The notes under the pieces: generated by a model | Told to the model about the DNA's origin: nothing | The model's input: only the letters and a program-made list of their open reading frames with translations | Database searches by the model: none | Shown: in pieces, positions 34,346-44,286 of the stretch | How positions within the stretch are numbered: position 1 is the stretch's first letter | Layout: every line of letters starts with the position of its first letter | Program-made: the position numbers and the translations under genes | DNA from: Hyphomicrobium sp. | Lineage (GTDB): Bacteria; Pseudomonadota; Alphaproteobacteria; Rhizobiales; Hyphomicrobiaceae | Assembly: GCA_002928955.1 (NCBI GenBank) | Contig: PERT01000014.1 | Location: forward strand, 1 to 62,153 | Direction: 5' to 3' | DNA length: 62,153 nt

Positions 34346-36034
34346 ATGTGGATTCTGCCCGGCAAGTTCGCGATTCCGCTCTTGTTCGCGGCGGCGCTGC
34401 TCTCTGGTCTTGCGTCGGCTCATGCCCACGAGGGACACGACCACGGCGCGCCGCCTCCGCCGACCTCGAGCACGATCGCACCGCGCGCCGACGCTTCGTC
34501 GCCCGACCTGGAGCTCGTCGTCATCGCGCGCGGCGACAAGCTCGAGGTCTATCTCGACACGTTTCGCGGAAACGAGCCTGTCGAGGGCGCCGAGATCGAG
34601 ATCGATGCCCCGGGTGGCGTCCTGAAGCCGACTTCTGCGGGGCCGGGCGTTTACAGCGTGGCCGCACCCTTTGCCGCAAGGCCCGGCAATCATGACCTGG
34701 CTGTCACCATCTCGACGAAGGGCATCGTCGATGTCCTGACTGCTACACTGAAGGTTCCACCCTCTCCTCAGCCGCAGGCTGCGGCCGGTACGCGTCAGTG
34801 GTGGGGGATCGATCCGGCCTTTGCCCAGGAATTGAGCCAGCGCGTCGGCCAGCCCGGCACGTCACTCTTGTTGCTCGTCGGTCTTGGATTTCTTGCAGGC
34901 GTTGGTGCAACGATTCTGGCGCTGCGACGCAGGCGCTCGGCCGCCGGCCTGATCCTCCTGATGGCACTCGTTCCACTGTTCGTCACGACCGAGGCGTCGG
35001 CCGATGTGGCGCCGAGAGCCGTGGCTGCCGATATTGCGACACGCGATGTCTCTCAGCGGTTCCCTGACGGAGCGCTGTTCGTGCCGAAGCCGACGCAGCG
35101 GATTCTCGGACTCCGCACAACCTTTACCGAGCAACGTGCCCATCGCCGCTCGATCGAGCTTCCGGGGCGCGTCATACCCGACCCGAACGCGAGCGGGCTC
35201 GTCCAGGCGGCCGTGGGCGGTCGCCTGCTGCCGCCGCCCGGCGGGTTCAAGCCGCTCGGCACAGCCGTCAAGGCGGGCAACGTCCTGGCCTATGTGCACC
35301 CGCCGATCAGCGCCGCCGACCTGACGACGCAGCAGCAGCAGGCGCGGGAGCTAGATCAGCAGATCTCCGTTGTTTCGCGCAAGGTCGAGCGGTTGCGCGC
35401 CATCGAGAAGATCATCGCGAGGGGGCAACTCGAGGACGCGGAACTGGAACTGAAGGGTCTGCAGGAGCGTCGGGCGAACCTGGCGCGCGCCAACAAGGAA
35501 CCGGAGCCGCTGCTGGCACCCGTCGATGGTGTGATCGCCGCCTCCAATGCCGTTGCAGGACAGATGGCCGAGCCGAACTCGATCATTTTCCAGATCGTCG
35601 ATCCCGCCCGCCTCTGGGTCGAGGCGCTGAGCTTCGAGCCGCAATCGACCAACGGCGCGGCCCAGGGGCTTTTTGCCGGCGGCAAGTCGATCGAGTTGGC
35701 CTACGTCGGCACCGGTCTTGCCGATCGCAACCAATCGGTGCCGGTGCATTTTTCAATTCGCAGTGACACGGACGGCCTCCGCGCCGGCCAATTCCTGACG
35801 GTTCTGGCCACCACGACCAGCGACCGCAAGGGCATTGCCGTGCCTCGCGAGGCGGTCCTGCGCGGCACCAACGGGCAGAGCATCGTCTTCGAGCACTCCA
35901 ATGCCGAGCGCTTCGTGCCGCGCGAGGTGCGCATCGAGCCGCTCGACGCGGAAAGAGTGCTGATTGTCGCCGGCATCGACGCCGGCAAGCGCGTCGTCAC
36001 GCAGGGCGCCGAACTCTTGAACCAGATCCGCTGA
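34346..36034 (+). CDS. RND adaptor with fused N-terminal Ig-like domain
   Basis: The 562-residue protein has a signal peptide followed by the His motif [10 protein letters not shown]. An Ig-like domain comes next at about 45-155 ([21 protein letters not shown], then [11 protein letters not shown]). A membrane helix lies near 175-195 ([20 protein letters not shown]), and a second hydrophobic stretch ends in VTTEASA like another export signal. From about 230 it is a typical membrane-fusion adaptor with coiled-coil hairpin ([18 protein letters not shown]) and lipoyl half-motifs. It probably serves the permease encoded 10 bp downstream. I start at ATG 34346, directly before the signal peptide. 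Confidence 0.85.
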   Translation: MWILPGKFAIPLLFAAALLSGLASAHAHEGHDHGAPPPPTSSTIAPRADASSPDLELVVIARGDKLEVYLDTFRGNEPVEGAEIEIDAPGGVLKPTSAGPGVYSVAAPFAARPGNHDLAVTISTKGIVDVLTATLKVPPSPQPQAAAGTRQWWGIDPAFAQELSQRVGQPGTSLLLLVGLGFLAGVGATILALRRRRSAAGLILLMALVPLFVTTEASADVAPRAVAADIATRDVSQRFPDGALFVPKPTQRILGLRTTFTEQRAHRRSIELPGRVIPDPNASGLVQAAVGGRLLPPPGGFKPLGTAVKAGNVLAYVHPPISAADLTTQQQQARELDQQISVVSRKVERLRAIEKIIARGQLEDAELELKGLQERRANLARANKEPEPLLAPVDGVIAASNAVAGQMAEPNSIIFQIVDPARLWVEALSFEPQSTNGAAQGLFAGGKSIELAYVGTGLADRNQSVPVHFSIRSDTDGLRAGQFLTVLATTTSDRKGIAVPREAVLRGTNGQSIVFEHSNAERFVPREVRIEPLDAERVLIVAGIDAGKRVVTQGAELLNQIR

Positions 36035-36044
36035 CGGGGCAGCC

Positions 36045-39000
36045 ATGTTCACTTTCCTGGTCGCCTCGTCGCTCCGCAATCGTCTGCTCGTGCTCGCGCT
36101 CGCAGCCGTGATGGTGCTGTATGGCGCCTTCACCCTGCAACGGCTTCCGGTCGACGTGTTCCCGGATCTCAATCGTCCCACCGTCACGATCATGACCGAG
36201 GCGGAGGGGCTGGCGCCGACCGAGGTCGAGCAGCTGGTCTCGTTCCCCATCGAGACCCAGATGAACGGTCTGCCCGGCGTCTCGCGCGTGCGGTCTGTGT
36301 CCGGCGTCGGTCTGTCCATCGTCTATGTCGAGTTCGAGTGGGGAACCGACATCTTCCGCAACCGCCAGCAGATCTCCGAGCGGCTGGGGCTGGTCAAGGA
36401 TCAGCTTCCCGCCAACGTGACACCGCAGATGGGGCCGATCAACTCCATCATGGGCCAGATCCTGATGTTCGCGGTCACGGCCGAGACGGCGGACCCGATG
36501 GCGGTGCGCGAGATCGCCGACTTCGTGATCCGGCCACGCCTCCTGACCATCCCCGGCGTCGCCCAGGTCATCCCGATCGGCGGCGAGGTGCGCCAGTTCC
36601 GTGTCGCGCCGAACACACCCGCCATGCGCGCGCTCGGCGTCACGCTCGAGCAGATGGAGCGGGCGCTCGAGCGGTTCGGCACGAACAGCGGCGGCGGCTT
36701 CGCCGACCAGTACAGCCGCGAATATCTGATCCGCAACATCGGGCGCACGCTGAAGCTCGAGGACCTGCGCGACGTCGTCATCGCCGCCGAGGGCGGCCGC
36801 TCGGTCTATCTGCATCAGGTCGCGGAGGTGAGCTACGGGGCGCGGCTGAAGCGCGGCGAAGCGGGCTTCATGGGCAAGCCCGCCGTCATCGTCTCGGTCG
36901 AGAAGCAGCCGGCGATCGATACGGTCAAGCTGTCGGCGGAAGTCGAGCGCGCCTTGTCGGAGCTCAACGCGACGATGCCGAAGGGCATCAAGATCGACAA
37001 CATCGTCTTCCGGCAGGCCAACTTCATTGAAACCTCGATCGGCAACGTCAAGACGGTGCTGTTCGAGGCGGTGGTCGTCGTCGCGATCATCCTGTTCCTG
37101 TTCCTGCTCAATGTCCGCACGACGTTCATCTCGTTGATGGCTATCCCCGTCTCGATCCTGATCACGGCCATTGTGTTCTACGCCCTCGGGCTCTCGATCA
37201 ATACGATGACGCTCGGCGGGCTCGCCATTGCCATCGGCGAGCTGGTCGACGACGCGGTGGTCGATGTCGAGAACATCTTCCGCCGCCTGCGCGAGAACCG
37301 CGAGGCCGGCAATCCCCGTTCGACATTCGCCGTCGTGGTCGGCGCCAGCCAGGAGGTCCGCTCGGGCATCGTCTACGCGACGATGATCATCGTGCTCGTG
37401 TTCGTGCCGCTGTTCGCTTTGTCCGGTATCGAGGGACGTCTGTTCGCGCCCCTCGGGCAGGCGTACATCATCTCGATCCTGGCGAGCCTCGTGGTCTCGA
37501 TCACTCTGACCCCAGTTATGGCCTACTACCTTCTCCCAAGTCTCAAGCGGCTGGATGAGCACGAGGGGTGGCTGGTCCGCAACCTGAAGCGGGGCAATCG
37601 CGCGCTGCTCGCATGGTCGTTCGCGCATCCGCGCACGCTCATGATCGGCGTCACGATCGGCGTGCTCGCGGCGCTGGCCGCGGCCGTGGCGCTGCCGCGC
37701 GCCTTCCTGCCGCCCTTCAACGAAGGCACGCTGACGATCAACACGCTGTTCCAGCCCGGCATCTCCCTGGCGGAAAGCCATCGCATTGGGCTTGTCGCCG
37801 AACGCCTCATCATGGAGGTTCCGGAGGCAAAGCTCGTCGCCCGCCGGACCGGCCGCGCCGAGCTGGACGAGCATGCCGAGGGCGTCCATTCATCCGAGAT
37901 CGAGGTCGATCTCAGGCCTTCGGGCCGCACGAAGAACGAGATCATCAACGACATCCGCAGCCGCCTGTCGGTCCTGCCCGCAGCCACCAACATCGGCCAG
38001 CCAATCTCGCATCGGCTCGACCACATGCTCTCCGGCGTTCGGGCCCAGATCGCGGTCAAGATCTTCGGCGAGGATCTCGATACCCTGCGCGGCCTCGCGG
38101 AAGAGCTACGCCAGCGCCTGTCGAAGGTCCCGGGCGTCGTGGACCTCCAGGTCGAGCGCCAGGTGCGCATTCCGCAGCTCGAGATCACGGTCAACTACAA
38201 GAAGGCCGCTCTCTACGGCTTGCAGCCCGCAAAGATCACCGAGGAGCTCGAACGGCTGTCCAACGGGCGACTCGTGTCGCGGCTTATCGACGGCAGCAAG
38301 CGGTTCGACCTCGTCGTGCGACTTCCCGACCGCACGCGCACCACGCAAGGGCTCTCGGACCTGCTCATCGAGACGCCGGCCGGATGGATTCCCCTGCGGC
38401 AGGTGGCAGAGGTCAAGGAGACCGACGGTCCCAACCAGATTCTGCGCGAGAATACCAAGCGGCGGATTGTGGTGCTCGCGAACTCCGACGGCGAGCGCGA
38501 CATGGCCGCGATCATCGCCGACATTCGCCGCGAGCTTGCCGCCGCGAAACTGCCGACCGGCTTCTTCACCAGCCTCGAGGGCACCTTCCAGGCCCAGGAA
38601 GAGTCGATGCGCACGATCGCCGGCCTGTCGGTCATATCGCTGGCGATGATCTTCGCCATTCTCTACAGCCGCTATCGCTCGGTGCTGTTCGCGCTCATCA
38701 TCATGGGCAGCGTGCCGCTCGCGCTGATCGGCTCGGTGATCGCACTGTGGTGGGCCGGACAGCCGCTGTCCGTCGCCAGCATGATCGGCTTCATCACATT
38801 GACCGGCATTGCGACGCGCAACGGAATCCTGAAGATCAGCCACTACATCAATCTCGCCATTCACGAGCGGGTTCCGTTCGGGCCCGATCTCGTCGTGCGC
38901 GGCAGCCTTGATCGCCTCACGCCCGTACTCATGACGGCGCTCTCTGCCGGTATCGCGCTCGTGCCGCTGATGATCGGGGCGGATGCGCCCGGCAAGGAGG

Positions 39001-39191
39001 TTCTGAGCCCCGTCGCCGTCACGATCTTCGGCGGATTGATCAGTGCGACGCTGCTCGACACCGCTCTGACCCCACTCCTCTTCCTGCGCTATGGCCGCAA
39101 GCCCTTGGAGCGACTCGTCGCCGAGGCGCACGCAAGCGCCGCGGACAACGCCCTTCCCGGCGCCACCGTGCGCCCGATGGAAGCCTACTGA
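36045..39191 (+). CDS. Heavy-metal-type RND efflux permease
   Basis: The 1048-residue pump has the HME/RND layout: an early [20 protein letters not shown], the membrane segment [19 protein letters not shown], and late segments such as [18 protein letters not shown]. The Met triad of CusA is not kept. The region around [13 protein letters not shown] has a His where CusA has its third Met, and the first Met is replaced ([12 protein letters not shown]). The metal is therefore probably different or bound differently, and I leave it open. It follows its adaptor by 10 bp and is followed by a small periplasmic protein. Confidence 0.9.
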   Translation: MFTFLVASSLRNRLLVLALAAVMVLYGAFTLQRLPVDVFPDLNRPTVTIMTEAEGLAPTEVEQLVSFPIETQMNGLPGVSRVRSVSGVGLSIVYVEFEWGTDIFRNRQQISERLGLVKDQLPANVTPQMGPINSIMGQILMFAVTAETADPMAVREIADFVIRPRLLTIPGVAQVIPIGGEVRQFRVAPNTPAMRALGVTLEQMERALERFGTNSGGGFADQYSREYLIRNIGRTLKLEDLRDVVIAAEGGRSVYLHQVAEVSYGARLKRGEAGFMGKPAVIVSVEKQPAIDTVKLSAEVERALSELNATMPKGIKIDNIVFRQANFIETSIGNVKTVLFEAVVVVAIILFLFLLNVRTTFISLMAIPVSILITAIVFYALGLSINTMTLGGLAIAIGELVDDAVVDVENIFRRLRENREAGNPRSTFAVVVGASQEVRSGIVYATMIIVLVFVPLFALSGIEGRLFAPLGQAYIISILASLVVSITLTPVMAYYLLPSLKRLDEHEGWLVRNLKRGNRALLAWSFAHPRTLMIGVTIGVLAALAAAVALPRAFLPPFNEGTLTINTLFQPGISLAESHRIGLVAERLIMEVPEAKLVARRTGRAELDEHAEGVHSSEIEVDLRPSGRTKNEIINDIRSRLSVLPAATNIGQPISHRLDHMLSGVRAQIAVKIFGEDLDTLRGLAEELRQRLSKVPGVVDLQVERQVRIPQLEITVNYKKAALYGLQPAKITEELERLSNGRLVSRLIDGSKRFDLVVRLPDRTRTTQGLSDLLIETPAGWIPLRQVAEVKETDGPNQILRENTKRRIVVLANSDGERDMAAIIADIRRELAAAKLPTGFFTSLEGTFQAQEESMRTIAGLSVISLAMIFAILYSRYRSVLFALIIMGSVPLALIGSVIALWWAGQPLSVASMIGFITLTGIATRNGILKISHYINLAIHERVPFGPDLVVRGSLDRLTPVLMTALSAGIALVPLMIGADAPGKEVLSPVAVTIFGGLISATLLDTALTPLLFLRYGRKPLERLVAEAHASAADNALPGATVRPMEAY

Positions 39192-39216
39192 CGTCAATCA
39201 ACTCAGGAGACCGATC

Positions 39217-39594
39217 ATGAACCGAATTCGTACGACCGTGCTGTTGCTGGCAGCTTCTCTTGCTGCGGCCCCCGCCGCATTTGGCCACGAGGCGGCCAAA
39301 GGACAGAACGGCGGCCTCAGGGTCGATGCCGGCAAGTACCACGCCGAGCTGGTCGTCAATGGCACGCCGACCGTCGCCGTCTTCCTCAGCGATGCCGACG
39401 ACAAGCCCATCCCGGCCGCCGGTTTCAAGGCCAACGCCATCCTCGTCATCGACGGCAAATCGCAGCGGTTCGAGCTTGCGCCGGCTGACGGCTCCAAGCT
39501 CACCGGAACCGCTCCGGCCGCCGTGCAGCCGGGTACCAAGGGCGCCATTCAGATCACCGCACCGGACGGCACGACTGCCCAGGCCAAGTACTGA
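39217..39594 (+). CDS. Small periplasmic protein of efflux cassette (copy 1)
   Basis: The 125-residue product has a signal peptide ending near AAFGHEA. A beta-rich domain follows (QNGGLRVDAGKYHAELVVNG, then DGTTAQAKY at the end). It aligns along its length with the protein at 49143-49520 (KNGG, the His/Glu segment, then repeated AxxxxDGK). Both directly follow an RND permease gene. A metal-chaperone or pump-accessory role in the periplasm is plausible. It lies 25 bp after the permease and just before the multicopper oxidase. Confidence 0.75.
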   Translation: MNRIRTTVLLLAASLAAAPAAFGHEAAKGQNGGLRVDAGKYHAELVVNGTPTVAVFLSDADDKPIPAAGFKANAILVIDGKSQRFELAPADGSKLTGTAPAAVQPGTKGAIQITAPDGTTAQAKY

Positions 39595-39617
39595 GCCGCC
39601 TCGCAACGGAGATGATC

Positions 39618-41108
39618 ATGAGCAGTACGATGAGTCAAAAAACTCTGAGCCGGCGGTCCTTCATCCAATCGGGCATCGCCTTCGGCGGTGCGCTGGCGAC
39701 TGGTGCGCGATGGTCGCCTGCAATGGCCACAGCGCCCGTGCTGAAGGTCTATTCGCGGACCATTGAAGTGAACAGGCAGGCTGCCAAAGTCTTCAGCGTG
39801 GCGGCCAAAGACGGCGCAAAGGGAATCTACGCGAACGAGGGGGACCGCTTGTCGGGATCCTTGTTCAACGCCACGGACGAGCCGCTGCAGATGCACTGGC
39901 ACGGCCAGATCAAGGCGCCTTATGACCAGGATCGGGCGCGCCCCGGCGGTAGCGCGCTTCCACCCGGCCAGTCGGATGCTCACGATTTCGAGCTCACGGC
40001 AGGCACGCACTGGATGCATTCGCATTCGCTGTCCGAGCAGCAGATGCTGGCCGCGCCGATGGTCGCGCGCGAGAAGGACACCGGCGACGTGCAAGATGTG
40101 GTCATCATGCTGCATGACTTCGCGTTCAGGTCGCCCCAGGAGATCCTGGCGGAGTTGGGTGGCAAATCGGCCCACGAGGGGCACGAAACTGCGGCACCGA
40201 GCCGGGCGCAGTCCATGCCCCCAGCGATGCCTGGAATGCCTCACGGGCCGGGGATGATGCATGCGATGCCCGGACCCGGCAGTAGTCCGATGATGATGGG
40301 CACGCCACACGCCAATGACGTTCGCTACGATGCTTATCTGGCGAATGACCGAACGCTGGATGATCCTGAGGTCGTGAAAGTCGACAGGGGCGGACGCGTG
40401 CGGCTCCGGGTCATCAACGGCGGCACGGCAACCGCGTTCTTCATCTCGATGCCTGGGTTGATTGCGCGCTGTGTCTCGGTCGACGGCACGCCGTGCCAGC
40501 CTGTGGAAGCGACGACGTTCCCGATCGCGCAGGGACAGCGTATTGATCTCGTCGCTGAAATCCCGGGGGATGGAGGCGCGTTCCCGGTCCTCGCGCAAGT
40601 CGAGGCATCGCAATTCGTCACCGGTATTGTGCTTGCCACACCGGGCGCCACGATCCGAAAGCTTGCAACATCGGCCGAGCAGACAAGCGGCATGGTTGAT
40701 CTCGGCTTCGAATCGCAGATCCGTGCAGTGCAACCCCTGTCGCCGAAGCAGTCGGACAAAGCCTTCATGGTCATGCTCGGTGAGGAGCCGGGGTACCGCT
40801 GGACGATCAACGGCCGGGTCCACGGCGAGCACCAGCCGTTCGAGGTGCGGCTCGGCGAGCGTGTCGAGATGACATTCATGAACCCGACGATGATGATGCA
40901 TCCGATGCACCTGCACGGACATCACTTCCAGGTCCTGGCCCTCGGTGGCAGGCGCTTCTCGGGCGCGGTACGCGACACCGTGATCGTTCCGCCCCATGCC
41001 CCGGTGACGATCGCCTTCGATGCCGCGCAGAGAGGCGCGTGGCTCATGCATTGTCACCACCTCTATCACATGGCCACCGGCATGATGACCGAGGTGCGGA
41101 TCGTCTGA
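39618..41108 (+). CDS. Tat-exported multicopper oxidase
   Basis: The 496-residue oxidase begins with a twin-arginine signal (LSRRSFIQSGIAFGGAL). The four copper-binding motifs are in place: HWHGQIK, HWMHSHSLSEQQ, HPMHLHGHHFQVL and HCHHLYHMATGMM. A Met-rich loop (MPPAMPGMPHGPGMMHAMPG, continuing with SSPMMMG) lies at about residues 200-230, as in CueO/CopA-type cuprous oxidases. It probably oxidises Cu(I) to less toxic Cu(II) in the periplasm. ATG 39618 is preferred over 39612 because ACGGAG is at proper distance. It lies in the efflux operon. Confidence 0.9.
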   Translation: MSSTMSQKTLSRRSFIQSGIAFGGALATGARWSPAMATAPVLKVYSRTIEVNRQAAKVFSVAAKDGAKGIYANEGDRLSGSLFNATDEPLQMHWHGQIKAPYDQDRARPGGSALPPGQSDAHDFELTAGTHWMHSHSLSEQQMLAAPMVAREKDTGDVQDVVIMLHDFAFRSPQEILAELGGKSAHEGHETAAPSRAQSMPPAMPGMPHGPGMMHAMPGPGSSPMMMGTPHANDVRYDAYLANDRTLDDPEVVKVDRGGRVRLRVINGGTATAFFISMPGLIARCVSVDGTPCQPVEATTFPIAQGQRIDLVAEIPGDGGAFPVLAQVEASQFVTGIVLATPGATIRKLATSAEQTSGMVDLGFESQIRAVQPLSPKQSDKAFMVMLGEEPGYRWTINGRVHGEHQPFEVRLGERVEMTFMNPTMMMHPMHLHGHHFQVLALGGRRFSGAVRDTVIVPPHAPVTIAFDAAQRGAWLMHCHHLYHMATGMMTEVRIV

Positions 41109-41129
41109 GGCGGCTCAGGTACCTTGTGC

Positions 41130-41155
41130 CCGGCAGGAAGGCGGAACCCTGCCGG
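41130..41155. terminator. Stem-loop between oxidase and small membrane gene
   Basis: CCGGCAGG at 41130-41137 pairs perfectly with CCTGCCGG at 41148-41155, and flanking TTG/CAA extends it with a bulge. No T-run follows, so it may be an mRNA-processing or attenuation hairpin rather than a full terminator. Confidence 0.4.
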
Positions 41156-41173
41156 CAACAGCAGGAGGGTTGC

Positions 41174-41281
41174 ATGATGCAGGATAGCTGGATGTGGGGC
41201 ATGGGCCTCGGGCATTGGCTCTGGCTGGTGCTGATCGCCCTCGTCGTCGCCGCGCTCGTCAAATACCTTTTCTTCCGGTAA
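41174..41281 (+). CDS. 35-residue single-helix membrane protein
   Basis: This short gene encodes a Met/Trp-rich start (MQDSWMWGMGLGHW) followed by one membrane helix (LWLVLIALVVAALVKYLFF). GGAGGG lies 6 bases before the first of two adjacent ATG codons (41174 and 41177). It is 65 bp after the multicopper oxidase, beyond a hairpin. Tiny Trp/Met-rich membrane proteins recur near copper pumps, but I know no established role. The clear ribosome-binding site and amphiphilic design support a real gene. Confidence 0.6.
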   Translation: MMQDSWMWGMGLGHWLWLVLIALVVAALVKYLFFR

Positions 41282-41314
41282 CGACCGCGGCCGGCCTCGT
41301 GCACTTGCTCTCGC

Positions 41315-41971
41315 TCAGCGGAGTGCGCCGGGCGAGCCGCGTCCTTGCGCAGCCTCATCGAGCGCCTGCCGGAGGATCAGGTACGAGGAGTTTAGGAACA
41401 GGCCGGCCATCGCCGCCGCGACGATCAAGTCCGGCCAGGCCGATGACGCAACCCAGACCATGCCCGCCGCCGCCATTACAGCAACGTTGCCGACCGCGTC
41501 GTTGCGAGAGCACAGCCAGACCGAGCGGACATTGGCGTCGCCGTCCTTGTAGCGCATCAGGAGAAGCACGCTCGTAACGTTCGCCGCGAGGGCAAGAAAC
41601 CCGATGCCGCCCATGATCTCCGCGCGCGGCAGGCCGAGGACCAACACCTGGTAGGCCGTGGCGCTGAGCACCCAGAGGCCCATGAGCGTCAGGCTGACGC
41701 CCTTAACGAGCGCAGCCGACGAGCGAACCCTCAAGCTCGCGCCGATGACGGCGAGGCTCATGCCGTAGGTCAGGGTGTCTCCGAGAAAATCCAGCGCGTC
41801 GGCCTGCAGTGCCTGCGACCCTGCCATCTGGCCGGCAGCCATTTCGATGGCGAACATCGCCGCGTTGATGCCGATCACGATCCACAGCACGCTCTTGTAT
41901 CGCGGGTCGAGCCCGTCGAAGCGGGGATTGCCGCCGCAGCCGCAGCCGCCGGATGCGCAGGCATCGCTCAT
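41315..41971 (-). CDS. Cation diffusion facilitator (divalent metal exporter)
   Basis: The 218-residue protein begins with a Cys/Gly-rich tag (CASGGCGCGGNPRFDGLDPRYKSVLW) followed by six membrane helices. The metal site residues are in ALQADALDFLGDTL (DxxxD in helix 2) and SRNDAVGNVAVM (DxxxN in helix 5). It lacks a long cytoplasmic C-terminal domain. Such transporters exchange Zn2+, Co2+, Cd2+ or similar ions for protons. A MerR-type promoter lies directly upstream and a MerR regulator is divergent, so metal-induced expression is very likely. Confidence 0.85.
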   Translation of the reverse strand: MSDACASGGCGCGGNPRFDGLDPRYKSVLWIVIGINAAMFAIEMAAGQMAGSQALQADALDFLGDTLTYGMSLAVIGASLRVRSSAALVKGVSLTLMGLWVLSATAYQVLVLGLPRAEIMGGIGFLALAANVTSVLLLMRYKDGDANVRSVWLCSRNDAVGNVAVMAAAGMVWVASSAWPDLIVAAAMAGLFLNSSYLILRQALDEAAQGRGSPGALR

Positions 41972-42003
41972 GAGGACATCTCCCTTTTCGGACCGAGATC
42001 GAA

Positions 42004-42034
42004 AGCATACATTCTCTAGTGGCTAGAGGATCAA
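42004..42034 (-). promoter_or_regulatory. MerR-type promoter and operator for CDF gene
   Basis: Read on the minus strand, TTGATC (42034-42029) and TATGCT (42009-42004) are separated by 19 bp. That long spacer is typical of MerR-family promoters. Inside it lies the dyad CTCTAG-TGG-CTAGAG (42014-42028). This fits activation of the exporter by the divergent MerR protein through DNA untwisting. Confidence 0.75.
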
Positions 42035-42044
42035 GAGGTGAAGC

Positions 42045-42518
42045 ATGCCCAATGACGTCAGCATTGGCAGGGCCGCCGAGGCGACCGGCGTCAAGGTGCC
42101 GACCATCCGCTATTACGAAAGTGTAGGACTGCTGCCACGACCACCGCGCACGGAAAGCAATCGGCGGCTCTACGGCGAGCCCGATCTGGCGCGGCTCCGG
42201 TTCATCCGCCATGCGCGCGAGCTGGGATTCGAAATCGAGGCCATCAGGGCCATGCTGGACCTTCAGGCCCGGCCGGAATTGCCCTGCGCCGAAATCGATG
42301 CTCTGGCGCGCAGGCATCTCGCCGATGTCACGCGCCGGATCTCCAGCCTTGACGGGCTGAAGCGCGAGCTCGAGCGCATGATCAACTGTTGCCGACGCGG
42401 CCGAGTGGCCGACTGCCGGATCATTGAGACATTGCAGCACCACGAGCTTTGTCGCCATCATAGGCCGGCGCCTGACGCACGACGACGGCCAACGAAGGGA
42501 CGAGGCCAAAGGCAGTAG
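42045..42518 (+). CDS. MerR-family divalent-metal-responsive regulator
   Basis: The 157-residue protein has the winged helix-turn-helix (IGRAAEATGVKVPTIRYYESVGLL), a dimer helix and a metal-binding loop. A Cys sits in the segment LPCAEIDALARRHLADV, at the position of ZntR Cys79; the Cu(I) sensor CueR has Ser there. The loop is NCCRRGRVADC. Together these point to a 2+ ion (Zn, Cd, Pb or similar) rather than Cu(I). The C-terminus has extra His/Cys (LQHHELCRHH). It is divergent from the cation diffusion facilitator gene, its probable target. Confidence 0.88.
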   Translation: MPNDVSIGRAAEATGVKVPTIRYYESVGLLPRPPRTESNRRLYGEPDLARLRFIRHARELGFEIEAIRAMLDLQARPELPCAEIDALARRHLADVTRRISSLDGLKRELERMINCCRRGRVADCRIIETLQHHELCRHHRPAPDARRRPTKGRGQRQ

Positions 42519-42627
42519 CAACTCACGCGATCCCGATGCCACACCATGGATCGGTTTTGGTGGCGGATCGAGGTCGTTCGGAGCTGCCGCTTGACAAACG
42601 GACCCAATCACACGACTGACTAGAGTC

Positions 42628-43029
42628 ATGCGAGCTTGGCGATGGGCATGTATGTTGGCTCTCCTACTTGTGGCACTGGTTGCCGCTGGTGGCTCGTCGT
42701 ATGCGACGCCCCTGGTAGCGTCGGCCGCAGCGGAGGCTTGCGAAGCCTCAAGCCCGGTGGCGGGTGCGCAAACATGGCAAGCGGTTCCCTCGCACGACGC
42801 CGCTCACGACCATCGTTCCCATGAGCATGGTCCCGGTGAAGAGCATCAAGGCTGCCCGGATTGCGGCTGCTGCACGTGCGCAGGACATGGAGCGCACTCG
42901 CTTGCGGCCCCGCACCTGCCCCAATTGAACGCCACTGCGCATCGCCTGCCTGCATTCAAGGTCGATGACGCCTTGCGCCATCTGGGGGTTCGCTTCTCGC
43001 TCCTGAGACCTCCCCGAATCCTTGCATGA
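42628..43029 (+). CDS. Secreted His/Cys-rich protein ahead of TolC gene
   Basis: The 133-residue product has a long signal peptide (WACMLALLLVALVAAGGSS). The mature region has the clusters HDAAHDHRSHEHGPGEEHQG and CPDCGCCTCAGHGAH, followed by a plain tail. The His/Asp and Cys runs should bind metal ions in the periplasm. It is the first gene of the second efflux cassette, 57 bp before the TolC-type gene, and mirrors the Cys/Met-rich protein at 22060-22458. A palindrome GACT-AG-AGTC overlaps the start and may be regulatory. Confidence 0.65.
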   Translation: MRAWRWACMLALLLVALVAAGGSSYATPLVASAAAEACEASSPVAGAQTWQAVPSHDAAHDHRSHEHGPGEEHQGCPDCGCCTCAGHGAHSLAAPHLPQLNATAHRLPAFKVDDALRHLGVRFSLLRPPRILA

Positions 43030-43086
43030 TCCGTTGTGGACGCGGTTACGGCCGCGGCCCTCGTCGTCATGGCAAGGATTCAATGA

Positions 43087-44286
43087 ATGTCTCGAAAAAA
43101 GTTGAGCCGTTGGCTCGCCGCGCTGGCGGCGACCTTAAGCCTGCCGGCGAATGCTGACGCTTCCACGCTGACCGGTCCGTTCCAGGCTGCCGTCGAGCGC
43201 AGCCCCGAGATTCAGGCGCTGCTCGCCCGGATGCCGGAGCAGGCGATCAAGCGCGACGCGGCGGGTGCGCTGCTGCCGGGTGGCTGGTCGGTATCGATCA
43301 GCAGTTCCTCCGACACCCTGACGACGCAACGTGGCGAGCGGGAAATTGACGCCGAAGCCGCGTTTCCGATCTGGCTGCCGGGCGAGCGCGGGGCCACTGC
43401 CCTGGCGGCAGACCAGTCCTTGCTTGCACTCGAAGCGGACATCGCGAAGCGGCGCCTGGACATCGCCAGGATCGTGCGCGACGCGTATTGGAGTGTCGCT
43501 GAGGCGCGGGAGAAGCTGGCACTCGCCGAGCGGCGACTTGGCATTGCTCGCACCCTGGCCGCAGACACGCGCCGCCGAGCCACTGCGGGCCAGGCGGCGG
43601 AAGTCGACGCTCACATTGCCGATGCCGAGTTGAGCGATGCGGAGGCGGCGGTGGCTGCCAGACGGAGCGAACTCAACGAGGCGGTGATCGACTTCAACGG
43701 CAAGACCGGCCGCAAGCCTCCGCCAGCGTTCTCGGAGCGGCCGATGTCCCAAAACCCCGCCCATCCGAGCCTTCGCGCTCTCTCGGCCGCTGTTGCCAAG
43801 GCCGAGGCCGAGCGGCACCTCGTGGAGGTGATCGACCGTGATCGCCCGGAATTTGCTTTGACGACCAAGACCGACCGGGGCGACCGCGACGAGGCCTACA
43901 ACACCCAGCTCGGCGCGCGGGTCAAGATCCCCTTTGCCTATGAGGCGGTCAACGCCCCCAAGCGCGCGGCGGCGGATGGCTCCATCATTGCCGCCCGTGC
44001 CGAATTGATCGCAGCGGAGCGCGCACTGAAGAGCGACGTCGATCGGGCAAGGGCCAAGCTCGATGGCGCTCGGCGACAGCTCTCCGCCATCGAGAAGCGC
44101 CACACACAGCTGACGGCAGCCGTCGTGCTCATCGAGAAGGCGCAGCAGGCCGGCCAGACCTCGCTCGGCGAACTGATCCGCGCCCGTGTCCAGATGTTCG
44201 ACGCCGCCAACGCTCGCGCGCTCGCGCGTATCGCGGTCGAGCGCGCTCAATCCGAAATCAATCAAGCTCAAGGTATCGAGCCATGA
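43087..44286 (+). CDS. TolC/CzcC-type outer-membrane efflux protein
   Basis: The 399-residue protein has a signal peptide ending near ANADA. Two long helical repeats follow (AADQSLLALEADIAKRRLDIARIV, then IVRDAYWSVAEAREKLALAERRLG; in the second half AELIAAERALKSDVDRARAKLDGARRQL). These form the periplasmic tunnel of outer-membrane factors. The beta-strand stretches that form the barrel are short but present. It overlaps the next gene by 4 bases. It is the only outer-membrane channel gene I see among three RND pump units, so it may serve all of them. Confidence 0.85.
   Translation: MSRKKLSRWLAALAATLSLPANADASTLTGPFQAAVERSPEIQALLARMPEQAIKRDAAGALLPGGWSVSISSSSDTLTTQRGEREIDAEAAFPIWLPGERGATALAADQSLLALEADIAKRRLDIARIVRDAYWSVAEAREKLALAERRLGIARTLAADTRRRATAGQAAEVDAHIADAELSDAEAAVAARRSELNEAVIDFNGKTGRKPPPAFSERPMSQNPAHPSLRALSAAVAKAEAERHLVEVIDRDRPEFALTTKTDRGDRDEAYNTQLGARVKIPFAYEAVNAPKRAAADGSIIAARAELIAAERALKSDVDRARAKLDGARRQLSAIEKRHTQLTAAVVLIEKAQQAGQTSLGELIRARVQMFDAANARALARIAVERAQSEINQAQGIEP

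Noticed and set aside
35997-37889. 630-codon open frame on the minus strand
   Set aside because: It overlaps the RND permease gene in antisense, has no recognisable domain and has shadow-like composition.
42519-42627. MerR-type promoter before the His/Cys-rich protein
   Set aside because: TTGACA and a GACTAGAGTC palindrome are present, but no -10 lies at 19-20 bp and the palindrome overlaps the start codon.
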